64,000 nt of DNA from Gonocerus acuteangulatus. Taxonomy: Eukaryota > Arthropoda > Insecta > Hemiptera > Coreidae. Numbering within the stretch: the stretch's first letter is position 1; each line of letters opens with the position of its first letter. The translations under genes and the position numbers were made by a program. The stretch lies in contig OX328126.1 in assembly GCA_946811695.1 (NCBI GenBank), positions 87,523,085-87,587,084 of the forward strand, written 5' to 3'. This document shows, one piece after another, positions 45,290 to 56,389 of this stretch. A model generated the notes under the pieces. The model ran no database searches. It was given only the letters and a program-made list of their open reading frames with translations, and had not been told where the DNA came from.

Positions 45290-47060
45290 GGGATTTCCGC
45301 CTAAAATTCTGATAAAAAAAGGTGACGTCGTTTAATAATTGTTGAACATCCAAGATGACGTCGGGAAAATGAGACGAGATATTCTTGGGCTTGGGGAACG
45401 TGAAGAAAAAATTGGGAGGTTTTAGGAAATTTGTGATTATTTTCCCAAATAGAAAACACGCCGGTAATGTCCATACTCGTAAAGAACACAACCAGCTTAC
45501 AAATGCATAAAATCTTGAATTCATTATGGCTACAGTGTTGAAAAAAAGTACATATGCAATACTTGAGCTCCAAGAGCATTGAATGTTTGCATGTTTTATT
45601 GTTTGCGATGAAAATTATTTTTTTAATTATTTTAATAAACTATACCTTCATTATAAACAGTTTTTTTTTTCAAAATATTTGCCCCCAAAAACATTTTTTA
45701 CCATTCACACGTCTCACAGACGCATGTTACTTATAACGTACAAAATTTGGATGTTACCAGTTGTGGGTTAATTTCTATAGAGCTAATGACTAGACAACTG
45801 AACTCGAATTAAAAATGTTTTCACGTGGGGACATGTATTATCTGAGCCAATCGGGTAAACTAGATAGTGAAACAAACAATGGCGTACTCTAATCCTTTCC
45901 TTTCTTTGCGGTGTTATGATCGGGTAGACAGATTAAGGCAGATGTTGTTTGTTCTGATCTTTTCTTTACGGTTGGAAAAGTGATCCCGGAGAAAGCCGGA
46001 GCTTTTTGTGCAACCATAGCTGTCCTTAATACTTATTAAAAATTCGTAACTTATAGCGTTGTAATGAGCTCCAATTTTCCTTTTTTTTTTTTTGCCTACT
46101 TTGACTGATGTGTTCTTAGTTGACCATCGTAGAGCAGAAAAATATTGATAGAGTAGTGTATAATTTGGACAAACTTCCATTATTTTGGCATTGGGCCTGA
46201 ATTAATGGGAATACTCTTAAAACAGGGAAAAAATCATTCCGTTCCTAGATTTTGTAGCTAATATAGTGCGAGAATCACAAACTAGATAATCAAAAACTGT
46301 GCGATCGAAAGCGGCGTAGTTGTCCCTTGTCACATCGCGCGAACAAGTCCAGTTAAGTTCAGTTCTCAACGCACCTGACGATCGACTTGAGAACGAGTAC
46401 TTGTCAGATGTACGTAACCGAGCTTATTGACAGAAACAAGTACAGACCTTGTGCAAATTAATAATGTCTACGGTAGAAAGATAAATAATTAAGACAAAGC
46501 AAATTCTCTACTTTGTCACTATGAAAACGGACCATAAGAAAGAAGTTAAGACACTGTAATTAAGTTGGAACGCAATCACCGAATGCTGCCTTTTAGGAGA
46601 AAACGTGCAAGTGATTTGCATCAATTTGAGGAGAGTAAGTGTTAGCTGGAGATATACAGAGCTCTCTAGTGGTCTACTGTAGAACTGAAGGCGTGTTTTT
46701 GCTTTGGGTCTCAGCCCTATTAGTAGCAGGGGTGCCAACCAAACCACAATCTCCTAGTAGAACAGCAAAACCATCCCTTTAGGCATCCCACGTCCAGCTG
46801 AGCAAAACATACTCTAGGATCAACCTTACTTCTGACAAATATACTCTAACATATTTCTTATCATATTCCTATTAATGTCTTAAAAAAAATTAGAAACAAT
46901 TAGTCCCCTTGTTTTCTTAGCATGGAATATCCTTTAGCCGTTCGACCGCAACGCTTAATATACGAGGGTTGTGCGGATCACGCGGTATTTATTTGGCCAG
47001 TGATGCACGCCTCAAGCGGAGCTGATTCATATTTCTCTTAGTGCCTTTACTTAGTAGTGG
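45290..47060. other. No recognisable gene
   Basis: Several short frames on both strands without motifs. No dispersed repeat recognised. Confidence 0.3.
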
Positions 47061-47136
47061 TTACTAATGGGAACTACTAAAATAAAAAAAAGGCCCATAG
47101 AAAGCGCGAGAATTCAGCTTAATGAGGAAAGATTGC

Positions 47137-47620
47137 GTCTTTGGTATCAGTTCGGAAGCAGCGTGGGAAAACCGTCTTTATCAGGCCGCATCAGTCCGGG
47201 AGCAGCGTGGGAAAAGCGTCTTTGTCAGGCCGCACCAGTCCGGGAGCAGCGTAGGAGAAGCGTTTTTACTAGCCCGCACTAGTGGCTGACCAGTGAGGGA
47301 GTAGCGTTTTTATCAGCCCGCATCAGTGACGGACATGCGTGAATGAAGCATCTTTATCAGCCCGCACCAGAGCCAGACGAGCGTGAGATTAGCGTCTTTA
47401 TCAGCTCGTATCTGTGACGGACCAAGATGGATAAGGCGTCTTTATCAGCACGCACCAGTGCCGGACCAGTGTGAGATTAGCGTCATTGTCAGCCCGCACC
47501 AGTGCCAGACTAGTTTGAGATTAGCGTGTTTATCAGCCCGCATCAGTTCGAGAGCAGCGTCTTTATCAGGCCGCATCACTCCGGGAGGAGCATCTTTCTC
47601 AGGCCGTCCAGGAGTAGCGG
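47137..47620. repeat. Degenerate minisatellite, about 44-bp unit
   Basis: GCGTCTTTATCAG followed by CCGCAYCAGT and GGAGCAGCGT recurs about ten times with many substitutions and length changes; markedly less AT-rich than its surroundings. Open frames across it are a by-product of repetition. Confidence 0.8.
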
Positions 47621-47727
47621 TGAATGGGTTAATCATGACCGAACTAACTGAAAACATTATGCGAAAGAACGAAAATGCGATCCTAAATCACCGCTCTCAC
47701 CTTCAGGTCTCATCATGTCATCTTCCA

Positions 47728-48072
47728 GTCCACTTCCCGTGTATCAGACTGTCGGACTAACTCCGGTATGTGTTCCTGTTCATGTAGGGTCCACTTCCGG
47801 TATATCAGATTGTCTCGCCAACTCCGGTATGTGTTCCTGTTTATGTAGGGTCCACTTCCGGTATATCAGATTGTCTCGCCAACTCCGGTATGTGTTCCTG
47901 TTTATGTAGGGTCCACTTCCGGTATATCAGATTGTCTCGCCAACTCCGGTATGTGTTCCTGTTTATGTAGGGTCCACTCCCGGTATATCAGATTGTCTCG
48001 CCAACTCCGGTATGTGTTCCTGTTTATGGAGGGTCCACTTCCGGTGAATTAGATACTCCGATATGTGTTCCT
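47728..48072. repeat. 61-bp minisatellite, five units
   Basis: ACTCCGGTATGTGTTCCTG starts at 47760, 47821, 47882, 47943 and 48004. Units are nearly identical apart from the ends. Confidence 0.95.
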
Positions 48073-48079
48073 GTCAATT

Positions 48080-48950
48080 TTCACTACTTGTCTGTATGCC
48101 CGTCCACTTCCTGTAGCACATCTCCCTTTCCTCAAGGCGACTTCCTTCTAGGATCTTCCACCTAACTTCCTCTATTGTATATTCCGTATAGATACTTAGG
48201 TACCTCAATATCTCTGCAATCTTGTAGTCTAACTCCCTACATATCTTCCGCATAGAATCCCGCCGCAAAGGATCTAATTAACACCGTCCCGCTTATTCCG
48301 CCGCTAGAGTTTGCGTAAAGACTGTTTTCTAATTACAGAACCTGTCAGGATGGTAATATCCCACAAAGGAGTATCTAGATACCATTTCCAATTCTATTTC
48401 AAAGCAGTTTCCATCTCCAATCTCCGTATGCTCCATCAGGCTTACCTTCAATGGAATTACGCTCCTCGTTAGCAGCTGTTCGAATCAATGTTGACTGTGA
48501 CCTCAATGTGGTGTAGCATTGCCGTCGACTGGTTTATACGCTAATATACTAGTTTTGGTAAAAATACCCTCCTCGTCTATCTTAGATGAAAGCATATTCC
48601 ATAATCTCAGTTTTGACTATAAATCCTGCAGGGCCTAGTTACCCTGATCAGAATGAAAGGAGAGTCCAGCAGGGTCCCTCGAACGCTGCTTAAAGGGCTG
48701 ATTTTATATATAAATATCTTAATTATTAAAAATAATCATTAGAGATCTGTTTGAACTGATGTAATTATAATTAATGCAATGGAGAGTTTAATTTAATTTT
48801 AAGCTTGTTAATATGAATTAGTTATTTTAGAGTGCATTTATAGCTTTTCTGGGTCAAAATTGATTTTTGTTATGGATCCTAGTGTTAGCTAGTATTAAAT
48901 TGCAATTATCAGTTCTGTAGAGCTTGAAAGTTCAAAACGCTTAGAGATCT
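48080..48950. other. No recognisable gene
   Basis: A 64-codon minus frame (48074-48268) is rich in charged residues but matches nothing I know. The remainder is non-repetitive. Confidence 0.3.
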
Positions 48951-48959
48951 GGATGGGAT

Positions 48960-49443
48960 GATCTGCAAGAATTTCGTTGATTAGATGGCTGGACTTCTCT
49001 CTTCTGCAGACTTCTCAATTCTGCAGTAAACCAGTAGATGATGTACGATGATCCTTTCATTACATTTGATGCAAAGTGTTGGGCCGTCTTGGATCATCAG
49101 GGATGAATGAGTTATTCTCGTGTGTCCGATCCTAAGGCTAATCAGGACTCTTTCTTGTTAATGCGATTATTGAATTGATGTCTTCCAAGGCCTTATTTCC
49201 TTTCTTATATGTTATAATTTGTTTTCAGGTACAGAATCCCATGTGCATTGCCATTTTTATAGAATTTTATGTTTTAGATAACCTGCAAAGTCACTCTGAT
49301 ATATTCTGCAATATTCTGTCTCTTAGCCAATCACTTTTTTGGCTACTTCGTCTATTGTTTCATTACCCGGTATCCCGCGGTGTCTAGGAATCCAAACAAA
49401 TGTTACTACTTGCGCCTGATGGTTCAATTCTTTAATTTCGTCT
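48960..49443 (-). pseudogene. Retrotransposon RNase H and knuckle relic, PLE insertion site
   Basis: The minus strand reads DEIKELNHQAQVVTFVWIPR then HRGIPGNETIDEVAKK, the C-terminal half of an RNase HI domain (VWIPSHxGIxGNExAD), with the catalytic Asp region as TIDE. After stops and frame changes comes LRIGHTRITHSSLMIQDGP then LCIKCNERIIVHHLLVYC, a CCHC knuckle. This is an I/Jockey-type ORF2 C-terminus distinct in sequence from that at 30.4-31.2 kb. The full PLE begins 55 bp further on (49498). Confidence 0.78.
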
Positions 49444-49528
49444 ATGATCACTATATACAGATCTTAATTTGTTCCTTTTTTAAACATTCCTTATAATCAT
49501 GATGATTAGATAGTTAGCCGTCGAGGTG

Positions 49529-49886
49529 ATAAGTACAGATGGAATGGTTGGGATTCGGCTAAATAAACCTCAATATGATTTTGTTTTAAAAAAATCTATA
49601 TTTCGGACGTTTCGGCTACTCATTGGTAGCCTTCGTCAGCTAAAATGACAAAAAAAGAAATTAATACAGAAACAAACAAGAAAAATTTATAATTGTGATA
49701 GGCAACAGAACTATAGATACAGTTTAACTTATAACAGAACATAACGTCTTAAAATTCTTAGAGTGAGTAGAATGAAAAAGAAAATAGTTACAGTAATTGA
49801 TTTTAATAGTAATTAGTAACATTAATTGATTTTACAAAGAAATAAGAGAACTATATACCAATGACAAATATAGTAGCTAATAGTAA
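49529..49886 (-). repeat. Left inverted arm (pseudo-LTR) of PLE
   Basis: Reverse complement of 52196-52554, about 358 bp. It reaches inward to include the first nine codons of the ORF (ATGACAAATATAGTAGC at 49860). A partial duplicate of its inner 55 bp follows at about 49880-49932. Confidence 0.9.
49600..49645 (-). ncRNA. Hammerhead ribozyme, PLE left arm (sense to ORF)
   Basis: The minus strand has CTGACGA (49639-49633), stem II GGCTAC/GTAGCC, GAAA, the ACGT palindrome and cleavage base C at 49606. Stem I is weak (TTTAG with CGAAA, one mismatch). In PLEs such ribozymes lie in the pseudo-LTR and are thought to process the transcript. The core is intact; activity is inferred. Confidence 0.8.
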
Positions 49887-50146
49887 CATTAATTAATTTT
49901 ACAAAGAAATAAGATACTACATACCAATGGAAATGCCGAGCGGCAGAGGAAGACCAAGGTTGGCAATTAAGTAACCATTGTGAAAGTGTCTAAGGAAAAA
50001 AGGAATCTGCAAGGGGTATATGTAACTGGAAACAGCAAGAGGTGGGGGAAACGGGCGGTAGGATCAAACAGATGTTTATGACATTTTATGACAGGAAAGG
50101 AGAAAAAGGTGTTAATGGAAGGATACCCAAGGGGCAAGGTAAAAAT

Positions 50147-52222
50147 CTAGGTAGGTGGTCGGGCGAGTATTTGGAAAATATTAGCGTACATAGGAGAAAT
50201 GCCTTGTTGGTCAGTTTTGTAATTTATATTGTTTTTGTTTAAGTTTATGTGTACACATTCCGAGATCTGTAGTCTTTTTTTGTTACGTTGTGTAGAAAGA
50301 ATTTTCGTGTCGTCGAAGTTAAAAGTGTGTTTTTGTGTAATGGCGTGTTTTGCAAGTGCAGATTTATCTATTTCTTTATTAGTGATGGTTCGTTTATGTT
50401 GTGTAAGACGTGAGTGAATGTCATTTATGGTTTCTCCTATGTATACACCATTACAGGAAGGGGTTTGGCAAGGGACTTGGTAAACACATCGGTTGGTATG
50501 TTCAAAAGGGATGGGATCTTTGAGTTTGGTGTAGAGGGTTTTGAGTTTGTTGGTAGTTTTCAAACCAAAGTTTAGGGAAGGGTAGGATTTTTTAATTGTC
50601 TTTGTAAGTTTATCAGTCAGTCCAGGTGTAAATGGTAGAGATCGGAACATTTGGGAACTGGGAGTTAGGGAAGAATTGGGAGAGATAGTGCTGGAAGGTT
50701 GGGATTTTACTTTTTTAACAAGGGATTGTATGAGGTTGGGGGGAAATTGGTTGCGTGCCAATATATCTGAGGCGATATTAATATTTTTATTGTGGAAGGA
50801 AGCATGGGATAGGGAGAGGACTCGGCGAAGGAGATTTCTGGCTACATTAATCTTGAGGTGGTAAGGATGGGATGAATGAAAATTAAGTAACCGTCCCGAG
50901 TATGTGGGTTTTGTGTACCAGTCAGTAATAATAGTACCGTCAGTCTGTCTAATTAGTAAGATGTCCAAGTATGGGAGCTGTCTGTCCTGTTCTATTTCGA
51001 CTGTAAATTGAAGCCTAGGGTAAAAGGAATTGAAACAGGTAAGTATGTCTGTTAGTCTGTTTGGGTTAATCATCAGCAAAAGATCGTCTACGTATTTGCA
51101 GATGAATGAGATGTCATGGGGAAACTGTGGGACGAGGGAGGTGAGAAGATCGTTGAGAAGGATTGAGGATAAATCGGGTGCAAGACAGTTGCCCATGGCT
51201 AGACCTTCAATTTGTTTATAGAATTTCCCATCATATTTAAAAAAACCGCTGTTAACACAAAGTTTTAGACTTTCTATAAACCGATCAAAGGATAGAGGGC
51301 TATGGAGGTGGAGGGTGGGCCAATGGTTTTCGATAATTTCTAGCGTTATGGCTAGTGGGACGTTAGTAAATAAGGATGTGGCATCAATGGAAACTAAAAT
51401 GTGGCCGTGGGGAATGGTTAGGTTGGATAATTTAGAAATTAGGTCAAAAGAATTTTTTATATCATAGGGATTATTATGGCTAAGTATTTGTAATGAGGGA
51501 AGAAGAAATTTACTGAGGCTGGAAGAGGGAGAATCTATATTGGCAATGATGGGACGAAGGGGATTACCAGGTTTGTGGATTTTGGGGAGGCCATAGGCAC
51601 GCGGTGGGAGGGAATTGTGGGAAATTAAGAAGGACTTAGTGGATTTGTCGATTTCGTTAGAGTTAAAAAGTTTGTGAATGTGTTCGTTGAATTTTCGTTC
51701 TTGTATTTTCGTAATGTCCTTAGGAATGGGTAAGTATGTATTGGTGTCGTTGAATAAGTTGGTCATTTTTTCGTTGTATTCTGTTCTGTCCATGATGACG
51801 GTCGTGTTTCCCTTGTCGGATTTAGTACATATTATATGTTGTTCATGTGTCCGTAAGAAAGTTTTGGTGTGTTTTAGGTCTTTGTAAAATTCAGTGGAAA
51901 GGTGGGAGTGGCTGGGAGAAGGAATTTGTAAGAAATTGGTGATGCTATTAACTACTTTAGAGCGGGTTTGGTCTTCCTCTTTACAAGGAACGGTTTGTAG
52001 TATGTATTCTACATCGGTAATTATTTTGGGAACAACAATACCTGGTGTAGGAGGTAAAGAAAATTTTTCTCCTAAACCAAGTATGTTGTTAACCTGAGGG
52101 GGGACGTTGACCGAGGAGATGTTTTTTACCCAGTTTTCGTCACCGATGGGGCGGTGAACGTGATTCTGGCGAGTTTTATTAAATTTTTGGAAAAGATTAC
52201 TATTAGCTACTATATTTGTCAT
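50147..52222 (-). CDS. Penelope-like RT with GIY-YIG endonuclease
   Basis: A 691-residue intact protein that would copy the element's RNA and nick target DNA in the nucleus. Visible in order: SDKGNTTVIMDRTEYNEKM (about 135-153, PLE-conserved RT N-terminus), RAYGLPKIHKPGNPLRPIIA (208-227), SIDATSLFTNVP (278-289, first catalytic Asp 280), GLAMGNCLAPDLSS (340-353), YVDD (377-380, catalytic Asp pair), LPYLDILL (416-423), YTKPTYSGRLLNFHSSHP (436-453). A basic linker leads to the GIY-YIG domain from about 575: VYQVPC, GVYIGET (592-598), Arg605, H..H near 626-632 and the likely catalytic Glu655 (SECVHI). ATG at 52222 is chosen because the frame upstream enters the inverted arm, and the stop is TAG at 50147. 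Length is near the usual PLE range. No frameshift or missing key residue is seen. Expression signals are not evident. Confidence 0.95.
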   Translation of the reverse strand: MTNIVANSNLFQKFNKTRQNHVHRPIGDENWVKNISSVNVPPQVNNILGLGEKFSLPPTPGIVVPKIITDVEYILQTVPCKEEDQTRSKVVNSITNFLQIPSPSHSHLSTEFYKDLKHTKTFLRTHEQHIICTKSDKGNTTVIMDRTEYNEKMTNLFNDTNTYLPIPKDITKIQERKFNEHIHKLFNSNEIDKSTKSFLISHNSLPPRAYGLPKIHKPGNPLRPIIANIDSPSSSLSKFLLPSLQILSHNNPYDIKNSFDLISKLSNLTIPHGHILVSIDATSLFTNVPLAITLEIIENHWPTLHLHSPLSFDRFIESLKLCVNSGFFKYDGKFYKQIEGLAMGNCLAPDLSSILLNDLLTSLVPQFPHDISFICKYVDDLLLMINPNRLTDILTCFNSFYPRLQFTVEIEQDRQLPYLDILLIRQTDGTIITDWYTKPTYSGRLLNFHSSHPYHLKINVARNLLRRVLSLSHASFHNKNINIASDILARNQFPPNLIQSLVKKVKSQPSSTISPNSSLTPSSQMFRSLPFTPGLTDKLTKTIKKSYPSLNFGLKTTNKLKTLYTKLKDPIPFEHTNRCVYQVPCQTPSCNGVYIGETINDIHSRLTQHKRTITNKEIDKSALAKHAITQKHTFNFDDTKILSTQRNKKRLQISECVHINLNKNNINYKTDQQGISPMYANIFQILARPPT

Positions 52223-52554
52223 TGGTATATAGTTCTCTTATTTCTTTGTAAAATCAATTAATGTTACTAATTACTATTAAAATCAATTACTGTAACTATT
52301 TTCTTTTTCATTCTACTCACTCTAAGAATTTTAAGACGTTATGTTCTGTTATAAGTTAAACTGTATCTATAGTTCTGTTGCCTATCACAATTATAAATTT
52401 TTCTTGTTTGTTTCTGTATTAATTTCTTTTTTTGTCATTTTAGCTGACGAAGGCTACCAATGAGTAGCCGAAACGTCCGAAATATAGATTTTTTTAAAAC
52501 AAAATCATATTGAGGTTTATTTAGCCGAATCCCAACCATTCCATCTGTACTTAT
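52196..52554 (+). repeat. Right inverted arm (pseudo-LTR) of PLE
   Basis: Pairs with 49529-49886; the last 120 bp compared by eye were identical. It contains the ORF start codon and first codons, so the arm supplies the 5' end of the gene. It ends at the TSD without the 30-bp extension found on the left. Confidence 0.9.
52438..52490 (+). ncRNA. Hammerhead ribozyme, PLE right arm (antisense to ORF)
   Basis: CTGACGA at 52444-52450, stem II GGCTACC...GTAGCC, GAAA at 52470-52473, ACGT and cleavage after C at 52477. Same sequence as the left-arm copy but on the opposite strand. Confidence 0.8.
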
Positions 52555-52569
52555 TCCTTATAATGTTAT

Positions 52570-53030
52570 CGCATTCTTTAGCCAAATTACCTTAATATTA
52601 TATAGGGAGTAAGAGTAGTGTTTTTGCCATGAAACACACCTATAGAACCTAAATAGCCAATCAGGTGCCCTAAATAACAGCCTAATCATAAACACCATCA
52701 GTGCTTCTGATCATTCAGCGTTTTGTAGATTCTATTTTTAAGAAAGAGGTTACTGTTAACGTTCCTTCCCCCTGGAACTCACCATTCTCATAATTTGGTG
52801 TTAAGGACAGCGCGTACTTGATCACTCTTCGAAATCCATTTCCTCTAAAACCTATTCACTTTACGGTTATTTCCTCAGATGTACCAGACAAAACCTAAGG
52901 AAGGTATCTCCTTGTTCATTGTCTCAAGATTGAGTCCAACAAGAAGCCCCTTTCATCAAATTGCATACGGAAAGTATCAGAATGTCACATTTCTTTATTT
53001 TTCTGCTTCTGAAGATTCGCCAAAATTATA
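52570..53030. other. No recognisable gene
   Basis: Continuation of the DNA into which the PLE inserted; the 5' part of the RNase H relic is expected here but I could not read it with confidence. Confidence 0.3.
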
Positions 53031-53165
53031 ATAATACTAGCTGTCTAGCGAATTCGTCCGCGCGGAATAGTGAATTTGGGAAGCATTTTTTGGATATATG
53101 CCCTGTATTATATGCTTTGATCTCCAATGTACGCTAAATATCGTGTATAGAGTTGCATTACTGTA

Positions 53166-53167
53166 TA

Positions 53168-53220
<53 letters not shown>
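53166..53220. repeat. (TA)n microsatellite
   Basis: Preceded by TATCGTGTATAGAGTTGCAT, a word shared with 39990-40012 (TATCGTGTATAGAGAAGCAT), so part of a dispersed repeat. Confidence 0.85.
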
Positions 53221-53222
<2 letters not shown>

Positions 53223-53365
53223 TAAATACACAAACGACGGCGTTTATAATCACAAATAAACTAAAAGATATGTTCAAAAAATGCTGCCCAAAGTCACTAT
53301 TCCACGCAGACGAAGTTGCGGGCACAGTTGAAAGACTAGATAGATATCGATTAACAGAAATCTTA

Positions 53366-54297
53366 ATACAATATGATGAACAGAAATTTTAATATAATAT
53401 GATGAACAGTTATTTTAATATAATATGATGAACAGTTATTTTAATATAATATGATGAACAGTTATTTTAATACAATATGATGAACAGTTATTTTAATACA
53501 ATATGATGAACAGTTATTTTAATATAATATGATGAACAGTTATTTTAATACAATATGATGAACAGTTATTTTAATACAATATGATGAACAGTTATTTTAA
53601 TACAATATGATGAACAGTTATTTTAATATAATATGATGAACAGTTATTTTAATACAATATGATGAACAGTTATTTTAATACAATATGATGAACAGTTATT
53701 TTAATATAATATGATGAACAGTTATTTTAATACAATATGATGAACAGTTATTTTAATATAATATGATGAACAGTTATTTTAATACAATATGATGAACAGT
53801 TATTTTAATACAATATGATGAACAGTTATTTTAATACAATATGATGAACAGTTATTTTAATATAATATGATGAACAGTTATTTTAATACAATATGATGAA
53901 CAGTTATTTTAATACAATATGATGAACAGTTATTTTAATATAATATGATGAACAGTTATTTTAATACAATATGATGAACAGTTATTTTAATACAATATGA
54001 TGAACAGTTATTTTAATACAATATGATGAACAGTTATTTTAATATAATATGATGAACAGTTATTTTAATACAATATGATGAACAGTTATTTTAATACAAT
54101 ATGATGAACAGTTATTTTAATATAATATGATGAACAGTTATTTTAATACAATATGATGAACAGTTATTTTAATACAATATGATGAACAGTTATTTTAATA
54201 CAATATGATGAACAGTTATTTTAATATAATATGATGAACAGTTATTTTAATACAATATGATGAACAGTTATTTTAATATAATATGATGAACAGATAT
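53366..54297. repeat. 26-bp minisatellite with higher-order pattern
   Basis: About 36 units of GATGAACAGTTATTTTAATA + YAATAT. One site alternates C or T (TACAAT/TATAAT) and otherwise units are nearly identical. The alternation follows a mostly regular CCCTCCT order. Confidence 0.97.
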
Positions 54298-54379
54298 TTT
54301 ATTATAAATTAAGAAGGAATAGACAAATATGGATAGTTTATCAAATGTTCAAAGTAATTCTTTACATTGGCATAACTAG

Positions 54380-54600
54380 TCGGAGAGCCTGGCAACGCAC
54401 TTTTCATGAAGTGTTTTATGCACCTTCAAATTTTGCTATAATGTACCTCCTAGGTAGATAAGAAGGTATATATGTATTTCCTGGACATACCTTGGAACAC
54501 CAGGTACTGCGCATAGGGGAAAGGTACAAAACAATATTGCCCAAAAGTAGAGTTTTATTCAGAAGCCAACTATTATTAATGATTTCAAATTAAGACAATT
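54380..54600. repeat. Left half of inverted pair flanking family B copy 3
   Basis: Words CATGAAGTGTTTTATGCACC, GGACATACCTTGG, CCAGGTACTGCGCATAGGGG and GAAGCCAACTATT appear inverted at 56155-56360. The pair surrounds 54656-55738. Confidence 0.75.
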
Positions 54601-54655
54601 TTAAAATTAATAATAAATAAGGCAGGCACTTTTAAGGGGGTTAAAATGTAAATTT

Positions 54656-55738
54656 AAAAAGTCCGTCACGCAGGAGCTGCATAACTAAGCACTTTCCTCA
54701 GAATTTGGGTAGTGTAAACTGCTTTCCAGAACAATTTGTTTAAAATATCCTACATAAATAAAATAAAAACGTGAATAGTTGTCATTTTGTAATGAGTAAC
54801 TGATCAATTATTAATCTGCTTCCAGAGTTATGTTTACACATGGTACCTACTGCACTACGTAATAAATACAAAAATCCTCATATTATCGTATTTTGATCTA
54901 ACGCAGGAACAGGATACAGTCACTCTAGTGGTAGAAAGCGCTCCTTGCGGCGGCTTTGTGAACCTACGTCTGCCGGCTTTTCTATTCAAATATATTACAA
55001 ATTAAACCCCCGCTTTCCGATTGACCGATTCAGCTCATTTTTACAACACTTCTTTCTCATGAGTTACCCACGACGTATACCGCGTTTCATTACAATACAG
55101 CAGAAATTACGACCGGTATGAGTATATTAGGAATTTGGGTACGGAGTAAACCCCCCCTTCTAATGAACCGATTTAGTTTATTTTTACAACATACATTTAC
55201 CTGTGGATTAGCACTACGAATACCGAGTTTCGTCGAAATATACCAAAAATCACGGCTGGTAGTGGCGAATTGGTATTGTGGGTCCAGAGTAAACCCCCCC
55301 TTCTAATGAACCGATTTAGTTCATTTTTATATCTCACTTTTCTCTCCATATTACCACTACGAATACACAGTTTCGTTGAAATATAACAAATATTATGGCT
55401 GACATAGTCAAATAAGTGTTTTGGGTTTGGGGTAAACCCCCCCTTCCGGTGGACCGACTTTGGTGGTTAACGAACTCGTTCAATCGTTTGCTAATTGAAT
55501 GCTATATACCAAGTTTCGTGACGAAAAAACAAAAACTCTGGCCGCTATCGTGTTAACAGACACATATATATATATATATGCATATATATATATATATATA
55601 GATATATATAAATTTTAACGGGGGTCATTTTCGGTGTCTACTAGGTAGGATCGATAAAGATTTGAAGAAATTTTTCAAAAATTCCGTCATGAGTCCAACC
55701 TCAATAGCTACTTTCCTTCGGAGGAAAGTGCTAAAAAA
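54656..55738 (-). mobile_element. Helentron-like element, family B copy 3
   Basis: 3' tip AAAAAGTCCGTCACGCAGGA at the left; GCACTTTCCTC subterminal repeat; 5' CTTTCCTTCGGAGGAAAGTG then CTAAAAAA at the right. The middle has the same C-run blocks as copy 1 (near 55008, 55149, 55295, 55434) and a shorter (TA)n at 55563-55608. The best preserved B copy. Confidence 0.68.
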
Positions 55739-56154
55739 CAAACAGAGTACCTAGTTTTTATTTTTAATATTAAATGAAGTGCATTATTCACGCTGCGATT
55801 TAAACAGCGTCTTCAATAAACATATTTGAAAATAATTACAAAAGGGCAGACACTTTCGTGAGGTTTAATTATCAGGAAACATAAAAATAAATGTTGAATA
55901 TGATAGACTGCAATACACTGCGCGTAACCGTAAGAGTGAATGATAGCACCGCGCAGTTTTGGTTATTCTCTGCGTTTTCATTGTTTCTTGCTCATATGAT
56001 CTTGTACAGCTGTTCCGGAATAAATGGCAGCGTGTATAAAACTCTCATTTAATATAAAAATAAAAACAATTAAGTTTTTTTTTTTACGTGTTATACTCCT
56101 TAAAACTGTCTGCCATATTGATTATTCATTGTAAAATTGTCTTAATTTTACATT

Positions 56155-56360
56155 AAAGATAGTTGGCTTCTGATTAAAACTCTATTTTTGGGAAATATTT
56201 TTTTGCACCTTTCCCCTGTGCGCAGTACCTGGTGCACCAAGGTATGTCCAGGAAACACATATTTACCTTCTTATCTACCCAAGAGGTATAATTTAGCAAA
56301 ATTTCAAGGTGCATAAAACACTTCATGAACCGTGCGGTTACTGGCTCTCGGGCTAAACGT
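56155..56360. repeat. Right half of inverted pair
   Basis: Reverse complement of 54380-54600 with moderate divergence (CCCCTGTGCGCAGTACCTGG, GGTGCATAAAACACTTCATG). Confidence 0.75.
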
Positions 56361-56389
56361 TTTTAATTATGAACCGATTCACATAAAAC

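Larger units (their letters stand above)
49498..52552 (-). mobile_element. Full-length Penelope-like element with 12-bp TSD
   Basis: About 3.05 kb between identical 12-mers ATTCCTTATAAT at 49486-49497 and 52553-52564. Order on the minus strand: right inverted arm with antisense hammerhead, intact ORF (RT plus GIY-YIG), short 3' untranslated region, left inverted arm with sense hammerhead, then an unpaired extension of about 30 bp (CACCTCGACGGCTAACTATC). Inverted pseudo-LTRs, hammerheads and a GIY-YIG endonuclease are established PLE traits. Identical compared arm segments, an intact ORF and a perfect TSD point to a recent insertion. Confidence 0.93.

Noticed and set aside
48074..48268. Charged 64-codon frame as a host exon
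   Set aside because: No recognisable domain, splice context or conservation evidence from sequence alone.
53366..54297. CRISPR-like array (short regular repeats)
   Set aside because: Units abut with no unique spacers and the DNA is eukaryotic. The same applies to the 84-, 51-, 61- and 101-bp arrays.
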